Below are positions 35,219 to 44,381 of a stretch of DNA of 64,000 nucleotides, one piece after another (the stretch's first letter is position 1; each line of letters begins with the position of its first letter). Under the pieces are notes generated by a model. The model did no database searches. It was not told the origin of the DNA and saw nothing but the letters and a program-made list of their open reading frames with translations. Source of the DNA: Acidobacteriaceae bacterium (GTDB lineage: Bacteria > Acidobacteriota > Terriglobia > Terriglobales > Acidobacteriaceae); the NCBI GenBank assembly GCA_003134855.1, contig PLCS01000017.1:1-64000 (forward strand), in the 5' to 3' direction. The position numbers were made by a program, and so were the translations under genes.

Positions 35219-36322
35219 ATGAACAAGCTCATCTTCGCCAATCTGCTGCACCGGCCGCTGCGCTCACTCATCAGCGTATTCGCCGTGGCCATTGAAGTCA
35301 TCATGATGCTGACCATCATCGCGATTATGGTGGGCCAATTGACCGGGCAGAAGCGGATGAACAACGGAATCGGCGCCGATCTGATCGTGCGCGCCAGCAA
35401 CGCCATGATCTTCAACGGGATCAACGGAGCGGTCATTCCCGTCAAGCTGGAGGGGATTCTTCGTGCGCTGCCGCATGTCGCCGTGGCCACGCCGGTGAAT
35501 CAAAAGCTCTCCATGGTCGATGGGTTAGAGGTTCTGTGGGGAATCGATTACCCGACCTACAGTCAACTGAGTCCATTCATCTTTGTGTCGGGAGGTCCGC
35601 CGCAGAAGCTGGACGATGTCATCGTGGACGATGTCTTCGCAACCACGGGCAATGGACATCGCGTTGGCGATACGATTCTCATTGAAAAGCGCCCCTTCCG
35701 CATCGCGGGCATCTTCGAGCACGGCAAAGGCGGGCGCAAATTGATCTCCATTGACGCCATGGACGATATTACCGGTACGCCGGACAAGGCCTCGGCCTTT
35801 TATCTGAAGGCGGACTCTCCGGAAAATATCGCGCTGATCACCAAGGAAATTCATGCCGTGCGCGGCCTGGAAGACTATCAGGTGATGACCATGGAGGAGT
35901 GGTATTCGCTGATGACCCCAGACCATATTCCCGCGCTCAATATCGCCATGCGGGTGGTGATCGGGATAGCGGTCATCATCGGCTTCCTGGTCATCTTCCA
36001 GTCGATGTACACGTCGGTGCTGGAGCGCACGCGGGAGATCGGTATCCTCAAGTCGATGGGCGCCTCCAATCTGACCATCGTCGGCGGGGTGCTGCGCGAG
36101 ACGGCGCTGCTGGCCATAGGCGGAGTCGTGGTTGGCGTTGCGGCCTCGCTTGCCGTCAAATCAGCGCTGGCGCATTGGATTCCCACCCTCTATCTGGATA
36201 TGAATGCAACCTGGGTCGCCCGGGGCGCGGCCATTGCATTTGTCAGCTCCGTCTGCGGCGCGCTTTACCCGGCCTGGATGGCCGCGCGCAAGGATCCCAT
36301 CGACGCACTGGCCTACGAGTAG
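35219..36322 (+). CDS. FtsX-like ABC transporter permease
   Basis: A 367-residue permease with the single MacB_PCD plus FtsX arrangement: N-terminal helix (residues about 15-40), a periplasmic domain, then three C-terminal helices with REIGILKSMGASNLTIVGGVL (the FtsX-type cytoplasmic loop) and C-terminal ARKDPIDALAYE. Unlike the ADOP genes it has one copy of this unit, so it is a standard LolC/MacB-like half-size permease. No ATPase gene is adjacent. ATG 35219 follows AGGA with suitable spacing; the frame runs back to 35036 without family similarity. Divergent from the RodZ-like gene. Confidence 0.88.
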   Translation: MNKLIFANLLHRPLRSLISVFAVAIEVIMMLTIIAIMVGQLTGQKRMNNGIGADLIVRASNAMIFNGINGAVIPVKLEGILRALPHVAVATPVNQKLSMVDGLEVLWGIDYPTYSQLSPFIFVSGGPPQKLDDVIVDDVFATTGNGHRVGDTILIEKRPFRIAGIFEHGKGGRKLISIDAMDDITGTPDKASAFYLKADSPENIALITKEIHAVRGLEDYQVMTMEEWYSLMTPDHIPALNIAMRVVIGIAVIIGFLVIFQSMYTSVLERTREIGILKSMGASNLTIVGGVLRETALLAIGGVVVGVAASLAVKSALAHWIPTLYLDMNATWVARGAAIAFVSSVCGALYPAWMAARKDPIDALAYE

Positions 36323-36512
36323 GATTCCTTCGATCAGAGGGTCGCATCGAGCGAGTGTCGCTGCCAAGCGCTCCCGGCGGCTTGGCGGGCATTGCCGTGG
36401 CCAACGCCACTCCGATTGCGCTTCACTCTTCATGATTCGCGGGTGGCGCAGATCCGGGAGTAAGTGATCTGGGTGCCCCAGGTCCCGCTTTTGGGCCCTG
36501 GGAGCCCATGAA

Positions 36513-36547
36513 ACCTGTGCGAGCGGCTGCCGCACCGCAGGTGCCTA
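36513..36547 (-). repeat. post-stop element, copy 3 (galK)
   Basis: Read on the minus strand, the galK stop TAG (36547-36545) is followed by GCACCTGCGGTGCGGCAGCC and GCTCGCAC. The carbonic anhydrase gene (stop 26045-26047) has a close copy beginning at the same point of its stop codon. Confidence 0.55.
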
Positions 36548-37696
36548 CGAGATGCGGTGCGCGCCATCGGAGGCGTGGCAGATGTGAATCTCCGGCTTGA
36601 TGCCGGTTTTGGCGGCATAACGTTTGCCTAGCTCCTCGGCAAAGGCATCGGCCTTGTCCTGCTCCACCAAGTTAACGGTGCAGCCGCCGAAGCCGCCGCC
36701 GGTCAGGCGCGCGCCGATAAGTCCGGGAAGCTCGTTGGCGAGATCGACCATCAAGTCGGCCTCGGCGCAACTGCCCTCGAAGTCCTTGCTGTAACTGATG
36801 TGCGCCTCGGCCATCAGGCGGCCCACTTCCTTCATATCGCCCCGGAGCAGAGCCTCGCTGGCGGCCACGGTGCGCAGGTCCTCGCTGATGACGTGCTTGG
36901 CGCGCAGGAACGACTTAGGCTCCATCTCGTTGCCCCATTTGGCGAGGTCTTCAAGCGTGGCGTCGCGCAGGAAGGGCACTCCCCCGCGATGGCTGTTGAT
37001 GATGGCGCAGGCGGCCTCGGACTCGCGGCGGCGGGTGGGATAGTCGCCCCCGGCGATGGAGTGCTTGACCATGGTGTTCGCGATGACGAGAGCCACGTCG
37101 GCGGGAAGCGGCGCGAGACGGAAGCTGAGGTCGCGGCAATCCAATAACAAAGCATGATTCGCCTTGCCGTTGGCGCTGATGAATTGGTCCATGATGCCAC
37201 AGTTGGCGCCGACAAACTCGTTTTCGACGCGCTGGCAGAGGCGGGCGAGGACCGGGCGCGGATAGTCGGCGCCGATCAGCGACAGTACGGCCAGAGCGGT
37301 GACGACTTCCAGCGCGGCGGAGCTGGAGAGGCCGGAGCCGAGCGGCACATCGCCCCAGATGCTCAGGCTGAAGCCGGGAATCGTGTGGCCTTCACCGGCG
37401 AGGATGGCCACCACGCCCATCGGGTAGTCGCTCCAGTGCTTGCTGGCAATGGGCTTCGCGGCGGCGTCGAAGGTCTTTTCTTCGCCGTAGTTCTCGGCCC
37501 AGATCACAATTTTACCGTCCGTTCGCGGCGAAATGGCCGCCAGTGTGGCGAAGTTGATGGCCACGGGCATGACAAAGCCCTCGGCGTAATCGGTGTGCTC
37601 GCCGATCAGGTTGACGCGGCCGGGAGCGACGCAGATCGCGGGGTCGGCATGGAAACGGGCAAGGTGCATTGAACGTAAGGCATTAGGATCATGCAT
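36545..37696 (-). CDS. galK: galactokinase
   Basis: A 383-residue GHMP kinase that phosphorylates galactose at C1 in the Leloir pathway. APGRVNLIGEHTDYAEGFVMP is the galactokinase signature (catalytic Arg/Asp and substrate site), GSGLSSSAALEV the ATP motif, and GARLTGGGFGGC the third GHMP motif. ATG 37696 is chosen: GAGGAG lies 10 bases upstream, whereas the GTG at 37705 is only one base from it. No galE/galT is adjacent. The decarboxylase gene upstream on the same strand is separated by a repeat. The stop begins a repeat shared with another gene. Confidence 0.97.
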   Translation of the reverse strand: MHDPNALRSMHLARFHADPAICVAPGRVNLIGEHTDYAEGFVMPVAINFATLAAISPRTDGKIVIWAENYGEEKTFDAAAKPIASKHWSDYPMGVVAILAGEGHTIPGFSLSIWGDVPLGSGLSSSAALEVVTALAVLSLIGADYPRPVLARLCQRVENEFVGANCGIMDQFISANGKANHALLLDCRDLSFRLAPLPADVALVIANTMVKHSIAGGDYPTRRRESEAACAIINSHRGGVPFLRDATLEDLAKWGNEMEPKSFLRAKHVISEDLRTVAASEALLRGDMKEVGRLMAEAHISYSKDFEGSCAEADLMVDLANELPGLIGARLTGGGFGGCTVNLVEQDKADAFAEELGKRYAAKTGIKPEIHICHASDGAHRIS

Positions 37697-37741
37697 AAAG
37701 GTCACACTCCTCGAGAATCACTCCTGTTGAGATTCGTGGTT

Positions 37742-37789
37742 TCCCATCCTAGCCGCAAAAAACAAGAACGCGGCGAGGGTGAGGCACCC
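37742..37789 (-). repeat. 47-bp hairpin repeat, copy 3
   Basis: On the minus strand it begins GGGTGCCTCACCCTCGCCGC, continues with a T-rich loop and ends GCGGCTAGGATGGGA. It differs from the copy at 21048-21094 at only a few positions. It lies between galK and the PLP decarboxylase gene. Confidence 0.8.
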
Positions 37790-37793
37790 AGAT

Positions 37794-39167
37794 TCATCCT
37801 GCTTCCAGGACATCCGCGCAGGCCGCGGTCAATCTCTCCCAGATTGCGTCCAGCCACGCCTCGTGCTCGGGCTTCATCAACACCGAGCGCAGGCAGGTGA
37901 CCAATCCCGCGCCGTTGGCCGATTCAGAATCCTCCGCGGGTTGAAACCACCTCAGCGGCAATTCTACTAGGGCCAGATGCAAATCCCGAAGGGCGCAGGC
38001 GGCAAAGATCTTTTGCGCCAGCGCGGAGGATTGCTGGGGCGTCTCGGCCTTCGCCTTCCAGACCACAATATCCAGCTCCGGGCCGCCGCCGGCAAGCGCC
38101 TGGAATCGCCCGGCGCTGTCCACCCTAAGCCGCCGGTCCAGCTCCACGGCCGCCGCACGGCCGCGAGCGAGGCCATAAGCAAACTCGCCCCCCGGAACCA
38201 GCGGTAAAAGCTGCTGCGTGGCCCACAAGGCCACCGCCGAGGCACCGGCCCGCGAACACTCCAGGCTGATCTCGCCCAGGTGTAATTGCTTTGATGTGAA
38301 GTAGGTGTAGGGCGAGTCGTGCTTGTAGAAGCGCCCCACCGACGGATCGCGGAAGAGCACGCAACCGCAGCCGTAAGGCTGCAAACCGTGTTTGTGCGGA
38401 TCGATCACAATCGAATCGGCCTGGTCGATGACCGCGAAGGCCTGCCGCGCTGGGGCATCCAGAGCCTCGGGAATCAGCCGGAAGTAGCCGCCATAAGCCG
38501 CATCCACATGGACCCGGAAGCCGTACCGAGAGCGCAGCGCCAGAATCTCGTCCAGCGGATCGACCGCGCCGATGGCGGTTGTGCCCAGCGTCACCACTAC
38601 AGTACCCACGTCGCCTTTGCGCAGTTCGTCCTCCAGCGCAGGAAGGCTCATGCGTCCACGGCGGTCGGCGGCAACGGGTGCATACTCCAGCTTCAGCACG
38701 GCGGAGATGCGCTGATGAGTGTAGTGCGCCTGCTCGGAGCCGACAATGCGCTTGCCGGAAGCAAGCTGCCCGGCCACCCACAGCGCCTCCAGGTTGGCGA
38801 ATGTGCCGCCGGAGGTCAGATGGCCGAGAAAATCCGTCCAGCCGAAGATTGCCGCGATTTCGCGAACAGCCTCAATCTCCATCTCCGAGCTGGCCCGGCC
38901 GCCGTCGCGCGCGTGGTTGTTGGGGTTGAGCGTCATGGCCAGCGCGTAAGCTGCCCGCGCCAGCGGATGGGGCGGCTTGAGCATTTGCCCGGCATAGAGG
39001 GGGTGAAAGTAGGGGTAGTTGTCGCCCAGACGGCGCGCGACGCCTTCCAAAACCAGCGCCATCGCTGCGGGGTCGGCTGCGGAGTCGAAGGCGGGCAAGG
39101 CCGCGAACTGCTCCTCGAGCAGCTCGGTGGCGCGAGACAACAGTCCGGGAACGGGATCAGCTGGCAT
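37794..39167 (-). CDS. pyridoxal-phosphate group II decarboxylase
   Basis: A 457-residue PLP enzyme of the aspartate/aromatic-L-amino-acid decarboxylase family. The PLP lysine is Lys 259 in IDPHKHG, and VHVDAAYGG (aspartate that binds the pyridine nitrogen) lies about 50 residues before it. The HLTSGGTFANLEAL segment is the PLP phosphate-binding region. Substrate is not evident; tyrosine, glutamate or diaminobutyrate are possible. ATG 39167 follows GGAAGG; the frame upstream adds seven residues from 39188. It is adjacent to galK on the same strand, with no functional link seen. Confidence 0.85.
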   Translation of the reverse strand: MPADPVPGLLSRATELLEEQFAALPAFDSAADPAAMALVLEGVARRLGDNYPYFHPLYAGQMLKPPHPLARAAYALAMTLNPNNHARDGGRASSEMEIEAVREIAAIFGWTDFLGHLTSGGTFANLEALWVAGQLASGKRIVGSEQAHYTHQRISAVLKLEYAPVAADRRGRMSLPALEDELRKGDVGTVVVTLGTTAIGAVDPLDEILALRSRYGFRVHVDAAYGGYFRLIPEALDAPARQAFAVIDQADSIVIDPHKHGLQPYGCGCVLFRDPSVGRFYKHDSPYTYFTSKQLHLGEISLECSRAGASAVALWATQQLLPLVPGGEFAYGLARGRAAAVELDRRLRVDSAGRFQALAGGGPELDIVVWKAKAETPQQSSALAQKIFAACALRDLHLALVELPLRWFQPAEDSESANGAGLVTCLRSVLMKPEHEAWLDAIWERLTAACADVLEAG

Positions 39168-39250
39168 GGTAACCTTCCGCGGTAACACTGCAAGAGTACG
39201 ACATTAAGGCCTTCCAATTCAATAAGTTCCAAAATTGAAAATGAAAATTG

Positions 39251-39267
39251 TGTTGCAAAACGCAACA
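39251..39267 (+). promoter_or_regulatory. small hairpin in the cold-shock gene 5' region
   Basis: TGTTGC (39251-39256) and GCAACA (39262-39267) pair around AAAAC, in the 249-base upstream region of the cold-shock gene. Cold-shock transcripts have structured leaders; no clear promoter (TACACT at 39296 lacks a good -35) could be fixed. Confidence 0.35.
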
Positions 39268-39416
39268 TTTTCGCACTTTATTTGGACAAGGGATGGTACA
39301 CTGCTTTCAGCGTTAGACCGAAGCGGGCGTGAGCAGCACTCGCCCAAACAAGCAAGATTCTGCCAGTGGTCGCTCCGATTCATCCAGCGCAATTCAATTC
39401 AGGAAATACGATCAAA

Positions 39417-39620
39417 ATGGAACAAGGGACAGTGAAGTGGTTCAATGACGCGAAGGGTTTCGGCTTCATTTCGCGCCAGAACGGCGAAGATGTTTTCGTG
39501 CATTACTCTGCGATCAGCTCCAGCGGTTTCAAGAGTTTGCAAGAGGGTCAAGCCGTGCAGTTCAACGTAGTGAAGGGGCCCAAGGGCTGGCAGGCTTCTG
39601 ACGTGCAGCCGGTTAGCTAA
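39417..39620 (+). CDS. cold-shock protein (CspA family)
   Basis: A 67-residue single CSD protein, [20 protein letters not shown], with RNP-1 (KGFGFI, residues 13-18) and RNP-2 (VFVHY) nucleic-acid-binding motifs. It binds single-stranded RNA and DNA and acts as an RNA chaperone. ATG 39417 follows AGGAA at a long 12-base spacing; the frame is open upstream to 39366, but without family residues. A long upstream region is typical of regulated csp genes. It lies alone between the decarboxylase (divergent) and GH31 genes. Confidence 0.97.
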   Translation: MEQGTVKWFNDAKGFGFISRQNGEDVFVHYSAISSSGFKSLQEGQAVQFNVVKGPKGWQASDVQPVS

Positions 39621-39737
39621 GCCCATTGGCCGGATTACGGCAGAATCGAGCAAACAGGTGAGGGTTGGGAGCGATCCCAGCCCTCGCTTGCGTTGCGCGC
39701 CTGCCAATACGTGGGTGGTACTGCCCCTGGAGAACGA

Positions 39738-42599
39738 TCACCGGGGCAGTTGAATCGTCTGTGCTTCGCCCGTGTACGAAACCACCTTGTCCGGAATGCT
39801 TGTAACTTCCACGCCAACGCCATGGCTCTTTCCCGCAATCACAATCTGGAAGGTGCGACTCTTCAACATGCCGGGAAATTCGCCCTTCCTGGCATCGATT
39901 GTTAGCCGGCGGCTTGCGTCGTTCCAATGAAAGGCAATCGTCGCATAGACGCCTTTTTCGTAGTTATAGTTGTCGTTCTCGTCCTCATAGAGCGTGAAGC
40001 TGCCGTCGGCTCCGGGATAGACGCGTAACTCGATGGGATCGGCGACCTTTTCCGTGGAGTATTGAAGGAATGGCCCCATCGGCACAATCGATCCGGCCCT
40101 GACCATCAGCGGCATCTTCTCGATCGGCGCATCCGCGACGATGGCTCTGCCGCCGTCCAGCCTCTCTCCCGTCCAGAAATCGATCCAGGAAGCGCCCGCC
40201 GGCAGATAAACGCTTCTAGTCTTCTTCCTGGCTTCGACAACCGACTCGCGAGCGTGAATCGACGGCGTCTTCCAGTAGAGCTTGGCCCGGAAGGCGCCCA
40301 GCGAACTATTCGTTGTCTCGAACTTGAAGTCATATTCCTTGCCCGCAACCAGCGCCACGGGCACGGTCCATGACTCCATCGATTCGTAGTTATGCGGCAC
40401 TTCCTTGCCGTCCAGATACACCCGCCGCGCCCCAAAGCTCTTCAGGTTGAAGCGATAATTCCCGTTTTCCGAGGGAGTTAGCTTGCCTTCCCAGCGAATG
40501 GAGAATTTGGGCCCGGAGACAAAACTTTCATAGCCCGTGTACCAGTCCAGATTCACATCCGGTTCCACGTCTTCATGACAGACGTTCTTGAACTCGTCAT
40601 CGCAATAGTAGGTTGCGTTCAGGCCCGGCTTGCCGTCCTTCGTCTTGAAGTGCTCGGGAGTTACCAGAATGCCATCCTCCGGCGGGCGATGATCCATATA
40701 CTCTGTAACAGGCGAGACCATGATCGCCGGGCCGAACATAAATTGATCGTTGATCGAATACGTCTTATGGTCGCTGGTGAAATCCATCGGCAGGCCGCGC
40801 ATGATCGTGTACCCGTTGTTCGTAACTTGCCAGCCCAGCGAATAGATGTACGGCAGCAGGCGGTAACGCAGATTGTCGTATTTCTCCAGCACAGGAACGT
40901 ATTCGCCAAACTCCCATATCTCGCGCGGAGTTTCCGAGCCGTGCGCACGGAAGATAGGAGAAAACGCGCCGAGCTGGAACATGCGCGCATAAAGCTCCTG
41001 ATACGCGGGATCCTTGCCGCCGTTCATGAAGACGCCGCCCTGGCATCCGAGCGAATATGCGCCAATGTCGAAGGTCCAATAAGGAATGCCGGACATACTG
41101 TGGTTGACCCCGGCGGCTATCTGCTGCTTGTACACTTCCCAGCTTGCGCCGATGTCTCCCGACCAGGTGGTTGCCGCGGCCCGCTGTTGGCCGGCGAAGG
41201 TCGAGCGGGTAAGAATGTAGACGCGTTTTTGGTCTGTTTCCTTTCGCTGATTCTTATAAACGGCATCGGTGTCGAGCAATGAGTAAGAGTTGAGAAATCT
41301 GGCGAAGGTGCCGAGATGATTGTCCTGCACTCGCTTCATCTCATACTCCTCGCCCTCTTGCGTGAGCGCGTTGACCATGTCCGGCTCGGTCGAATCCATC
41401 CACCAGCCATCGACGCCCTTGGAGAAGAGTCCCTCGTTCGCATACTTCCAGTACAAATCCGTGGCGGCTGGATTGTAGACATCGAAGTACTTAAATCCGG
41501 CCCAGCCCACGGTCGGAAACAGATACCCGTCCTTGTCCATTTCCTTGTGAATCGACGAAGACGGCCCCAGCCCGGCCCAGATCGAAATCATCAGATGGAA
41601 ATTCTGCCGGTGCAGCTCATCAATCATTTCCTTGGGGCGGGGATACTTTGTTTCATCAAAGATCATGCCTCCCCAGTTATCGTTATTGCCCCAGTAATTC
41701 CAGTCCTGCACGATGTTATCGACCGGAATCCGGCGCTTGCGATATTCCTGCGCAATGCCCAGCAGTTCGTCGCGCGTGGCGTAATGCTCCTTGCTTTGCC
41801 AGTAGCCATAAGCCCACTTGCCGTACATGGGCGCCTCGCCGGTGAGCTGCCTGTATCCGGCAATTTCCTGATCGATCGTGGGACCGTAGAAAAAGTAGTA
41901 ATCGATGTTATCGCCCACTTCAGACCAGAAGGAGGTTTTGCCGCCGCGATCGTCGAAGATCGTTTTGGAGTAGTTATCCCAGAAGATGCCGTATCCCGCG
42001 GTTGAAACCAGGACGGGCGTAACCGCCCATTTGTTGGCCTGCACAATCTTCACGGTCTGCCCGCGATAATTCATGACCCCTAACTGCTGCTGTCCCAGGC
42101 CATAGACGCCCTCATCCGCGCTCAGCCTGAAGTTCTGCTGAACGCTGAAGGCTGACTTTTCGCGCGCAATCTGCGAAGGAGAGAAGATGGCCCGCCCCTG
42201 CTCCCTGAGAAGCGTGCGGTCTCCGCTGTCAAGATATTGAATCGAGCCATCGCTCTTGCTCATCCGCAGCTTGACATGCCCGTAACTCAGCGTTACAACC
42301 GCCGCGTTCTCCTCGACATGAACATCCAGATCAGGCAGAGCTTTTTTGAGAACGGAGAGGCTGAGTTTCTCGCTTGTGCCGCCGGCCGGCCATTTCACGA
42401 CGCGGACGATACCCTCCGCATAGAACTGCACCTTCACGTTCAGGTCGCCGGCTGCCAGTTGGACGCCATTCTGGATGCGCTGAACTCCCGGCGGCACCGG
42501 AGCTGCCGGAGAGTTGCTCTGGCAAACCGCCGGAAAAGCACTCAGGAAAAGCACCATGCACAGTGCCGCCAAGCGCGACGCAGAAGCGATGAATCTCAT
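39738..42599 (-). CDS. glycoside hydrolase family 31 alpha-xylosidase-like enzyme with PA14 insert
   Basis: A 953-residue secreted enzyme. Signal peptide residues 1-24 (ending AVCQ). The GH31 nucleophile is Asp 402 in WWMDSTEPD and the acid/base Asp 482 in WSGDIGASW. A PA14-like domain (about residues 653-800, starting GLNATYYCDDEF) interrupts the C-terminal region, as in GH31 alpha-xylosidases acting on xyloglucan. WDNYSKTIFDD and GNNDNWG segments fit that subgroup. ATG 42599 follows GAGGGG; an upstream ATG at 42617 lacks a better site. Located outside the cytoplasm. With xylA in the window it suggests xyloglucan use. Substrate assignment is by subfamily resemblance. Confidence 0.93.
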   Translation of the reverse strand: MRFIASASRLAALCMVLFLSAFPAVCQSNSPAAPVPPGVQRIQNGVQLAAGDLNVKVQFYAEGIVRVVKWPAGGTSEKLSLSVLKKALPDLDVHVEENAAVVTLSYGHVKLRMSKSDGSIQYLDSGDRTLLREQGRAIFSPSQIAREKSAFSVQQNFRLSADEGVYGLGQQQLGVMNYRGQTVKIVQANKWAVTPVLVSTAGYGIFWDNYSKTIFDDRGGKTSFWSEVGDNIDYYFFYGPTIDQEIAGYRQLTGEAPMYGKWAYGYWQSKEHYATRDELLGIAQEYRKRRIPVDNIVQDWNYWGNNDNWGGMIFDETKYPRPKEMIDELHRQNFHLMISIWAGLGPSSSIHKEMDKDGYLFPTVGWAGFKYFDVYNPAATDLYWKYANEGLFSKGVDGWWMDSTEPDMVNALTQEGEEYEMKRVQDNHLGTFARFLNSYSLLDTDAVYKNQRKETDQKRVYILTRSTFAGQQRAAATTWSGDIGASWEVYKQQIAAGVNHSMSGIPYWTFDIGAYSLGCQGGVFMNGGKDPAYQELYARMFQLGAFSPIFRAHGSETPREIWEFGEYVPVLEKYDNLRYRLLPYIYSLGWQVTNNGYTIMRGLPMDFTSDHKTYSINDQFMFGPAIMVSPVTEYMDHRPPEDGILVTPEHFKTKDGKPGLNATYYCDDEFKNVCHEDVEPDVNLDWYTGYESFVSGPKFSIRWEGKLTPSENGNYRFNLKSFGARRVYLDGKEVPHNYESMESWTVPVALVAGKEYDFKFETTNSSLGAFRAKLYWKTPSIHARESVVEARKKTRSVYLPAGASWIDFWTGERLDGGRAIVADAPIEKMPLMVRAGSIVPMGPFLQYSTEKVADPIELRVYPGADGSFTLYEDENDNYNYEKGVYATIAFHWNDASRRLTIDARKGEFPGMLKSRTFQIVIAGKSHGVGVEVTSIPDKVVSYTGEAQTIQLPR

Positions 42600-42746
42600 T
42601 TCCCGTACCCCTCTCATATTCCAGCCGGTGTGAGCCGGTCTCAAGCGAACCCATGGATAGATCCGAAACTTTATGTTACATGGACTGATACGCCAGGGAT
42701 CAAGAGGCGCGTGGTTTGAAAGGCTCGCTGATCTATTTTCCGGTTC

Positions 42747-44276
42747 CTATTCCCGGCTCTCGATCCCGAACTCGCCGCCGCCGGTGGTAAAGAGCTTCTC
42801 GGCCTGGCCGCGCAGCACGCGGTAGAGGGCAAACTGGCGCTGGGTCGCGCCGCGCAGTTCGAAAAGCAGCTCGCCGCGATTGTCGGCCAGCGCATCCACG
42901 GCGTCCACCAGCCGCATCCGCGAAGTTTCGTCCAGGCGGGAGCCGTCGGCCACGTACTTCAGCAGCACCAGCACGTTGCCGTAGAGGTCCGGCTGCGCGA
43001 TGAGCGTGACAAACTTTTGCTGGGCCAGGGGCGCATCGGTGTGGGCCGTCAGCACCAGGGTTGCGCCGGAGCCGTAAGCGAGTTCGAAGACGCGAAACTG
43101 CTCGTCGATCAGCGGCGGAGGAGGAGGCTCGACAGGGGGCGCGGGCTTGGCGTTCTTGCGAGATACCGCCTTCTTGGGCGCTGGAGCGGGCGGAGGAGGC
43201 GGCGGATTCAGCCCCAGGGCATCCCGGGCGATCCCTTCGAGAGCCGACTTCATCCTGGCCTCATCGTCCGCATTCGCCCAACTGTAGCTCCATGTGTGCT
43301 CGGGGCGGTTCTTGACATCAGAAACGGCCACCGCCTGCTGCATATTCGCGGGCAGACCCATCAGCGTGGGAAACACATCCAGGCCTTTGCCAATGGACTT
43401 ACCGCGCTTGAGCCGGGGCCGATCGGGGTCAGTGACATCGGGCAGCGAATCCACGTGGCCAACGTCTTCCGCTGGCTTCTTCTTGCTCTTCTTCAGTACA
43501 GGCCGGTCGGGATCGTCCGGCGGCGCGCTGCTGTCCGTCGCGTCAGCAGGTTCCTTTTTATGCAGCGTGGGCCTGTCCGGATCGGGAGCTGGGCCGGAAG
43601 CTGTACTCGAAGCAGTCTCCGGGCTTGAATTCGAAGTTGTACTCGTACTTCCCGAGCCGGCATTCGTGCCGCTATCGCCTGTACTGTCGCTCGGGGTCTT
43701 CCTATGCAGCGTGGGCCGGTCGGGATCGCCGGCTGGAGCGGGAGCGCTTGTGCCTGAGCCTCCGCTGGAGTTGCCGCTTGTGCTCCCGTCGTCCTTGCCT
43801 GGTGCGGGGCTCTCATCGGCGTGATGCTTGCGATGCAGGATGGGCTGGTCGCTCTCTTCGTCTTCGATCCTGTTCCGCGACCCCTCGTCCGTTGACGGCT
43901 TGGTTTTGGGCCTGGCAAGCGGCTTCCACGCGCCGTAGCCGACCCAAGAGCCTTGCTCCTGGCCGGCGTTCTTGATCTCGAAGAGTCCCACCGGCTTGCC
44001 GTTCTGCTCCAATTCATACTCGACCTCACCGGCCAGAGCCAGCGGCTCGGGCCTGGCCAGGTAGATGCCGCCATCCTGAAGCTGGCCGCCGTCGAGCACG
44101 GCCACAGGCACCAGGCGGCTGGCCTTGGGATTGCCTGCTTCGCCCGTCCACTCAAGCACGGCGATGGAGCGCAGTTCGGGCGCGTCCTTGCTAGTCCTGG
44201 TTACCTGCCCAGGGTATTGCGCCCACAGCGGGAGCGCAATCAGCAGGCTCACGGCCGCCAGTGCGGTTCGCCTCAT
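42747..44276 (-). CDS. secreted protein with repeated DPDRPTLHRK-like motifs
   Basis: A 509-residue exported protein that I do not recognise. After a signal peptide (residues 1-20) come three regions. First, a domain around residues 30-125 (LEWTGEAGNPKASRLVPVAVLDGGQ). Second, a low-complexity linker with five related motifs: ESDQPILHRKH, GDPDRPTLHRK, DPDRPTLHKK, DDPDRPVLKK and DPDRPRLKRG. Third, a C-terminal domain with PPPPPPAP spacer and FELAYGSGATLVLTAHTDA. The motifs are evenly basic and may be flexible surface segments. ATG 44276 follows GGAAGG and gives a standard signal. Divergent from the peroxiredoxin gene. Confidence 0.75.
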   Translation of the reverse strand: MRRTALAAVSLLIALPLWAQYPGQVTRTSKDAPELRSIAVLEWTGEAGNPKASRLVPVAVLDGGQLQDGGIYLARPEPLALAGEVEYELEQNGKPVGLFEIKNAGQEQGSWVGYGAWKPLARPKTKPSTDEGSRNRIEDEESDQPILHRKHHADESPAPGKDDGSTSGNSSGGSGTSAPAPAGDPDRPTLHRKTPSDSTGDSGTNAGSGSTSTTSNSSPETASSTASGPAPDPDRPTLHKKEPADATDSSAPPDDPDRPVLKKSKKKPAEDVGHVDSLPDVTDPDRPRLKRGKSIGKGLDVFPTLMGLPANMQQAVAVSDVKNRPEHTWSYSWANADDEARMKSALEGIARDALGLNPPPPPPAPAPKKAVSRKNAKPAPPVEPPPPPLIDEQFRVFELAYGSGATLVLTAHTDAPLAQQKFVTLIAQPDLYGNVLVLLKYVADGSRLDETSRMRLVDAVDALADNRGELLFELRGATQRQFALYRVLRGQAEKLFTTGGGEFGIESRE

Positions 44277-44381
44277 CGACAAAAAAACCTTCCCGTGCCA
44301 GGCCGTTTGCCGCCTGCCTCGAAAAGAATCGAACCTGATGGCCACCTGCGGCCCTCCAATCAACATACGAGGTGCTTCCCC

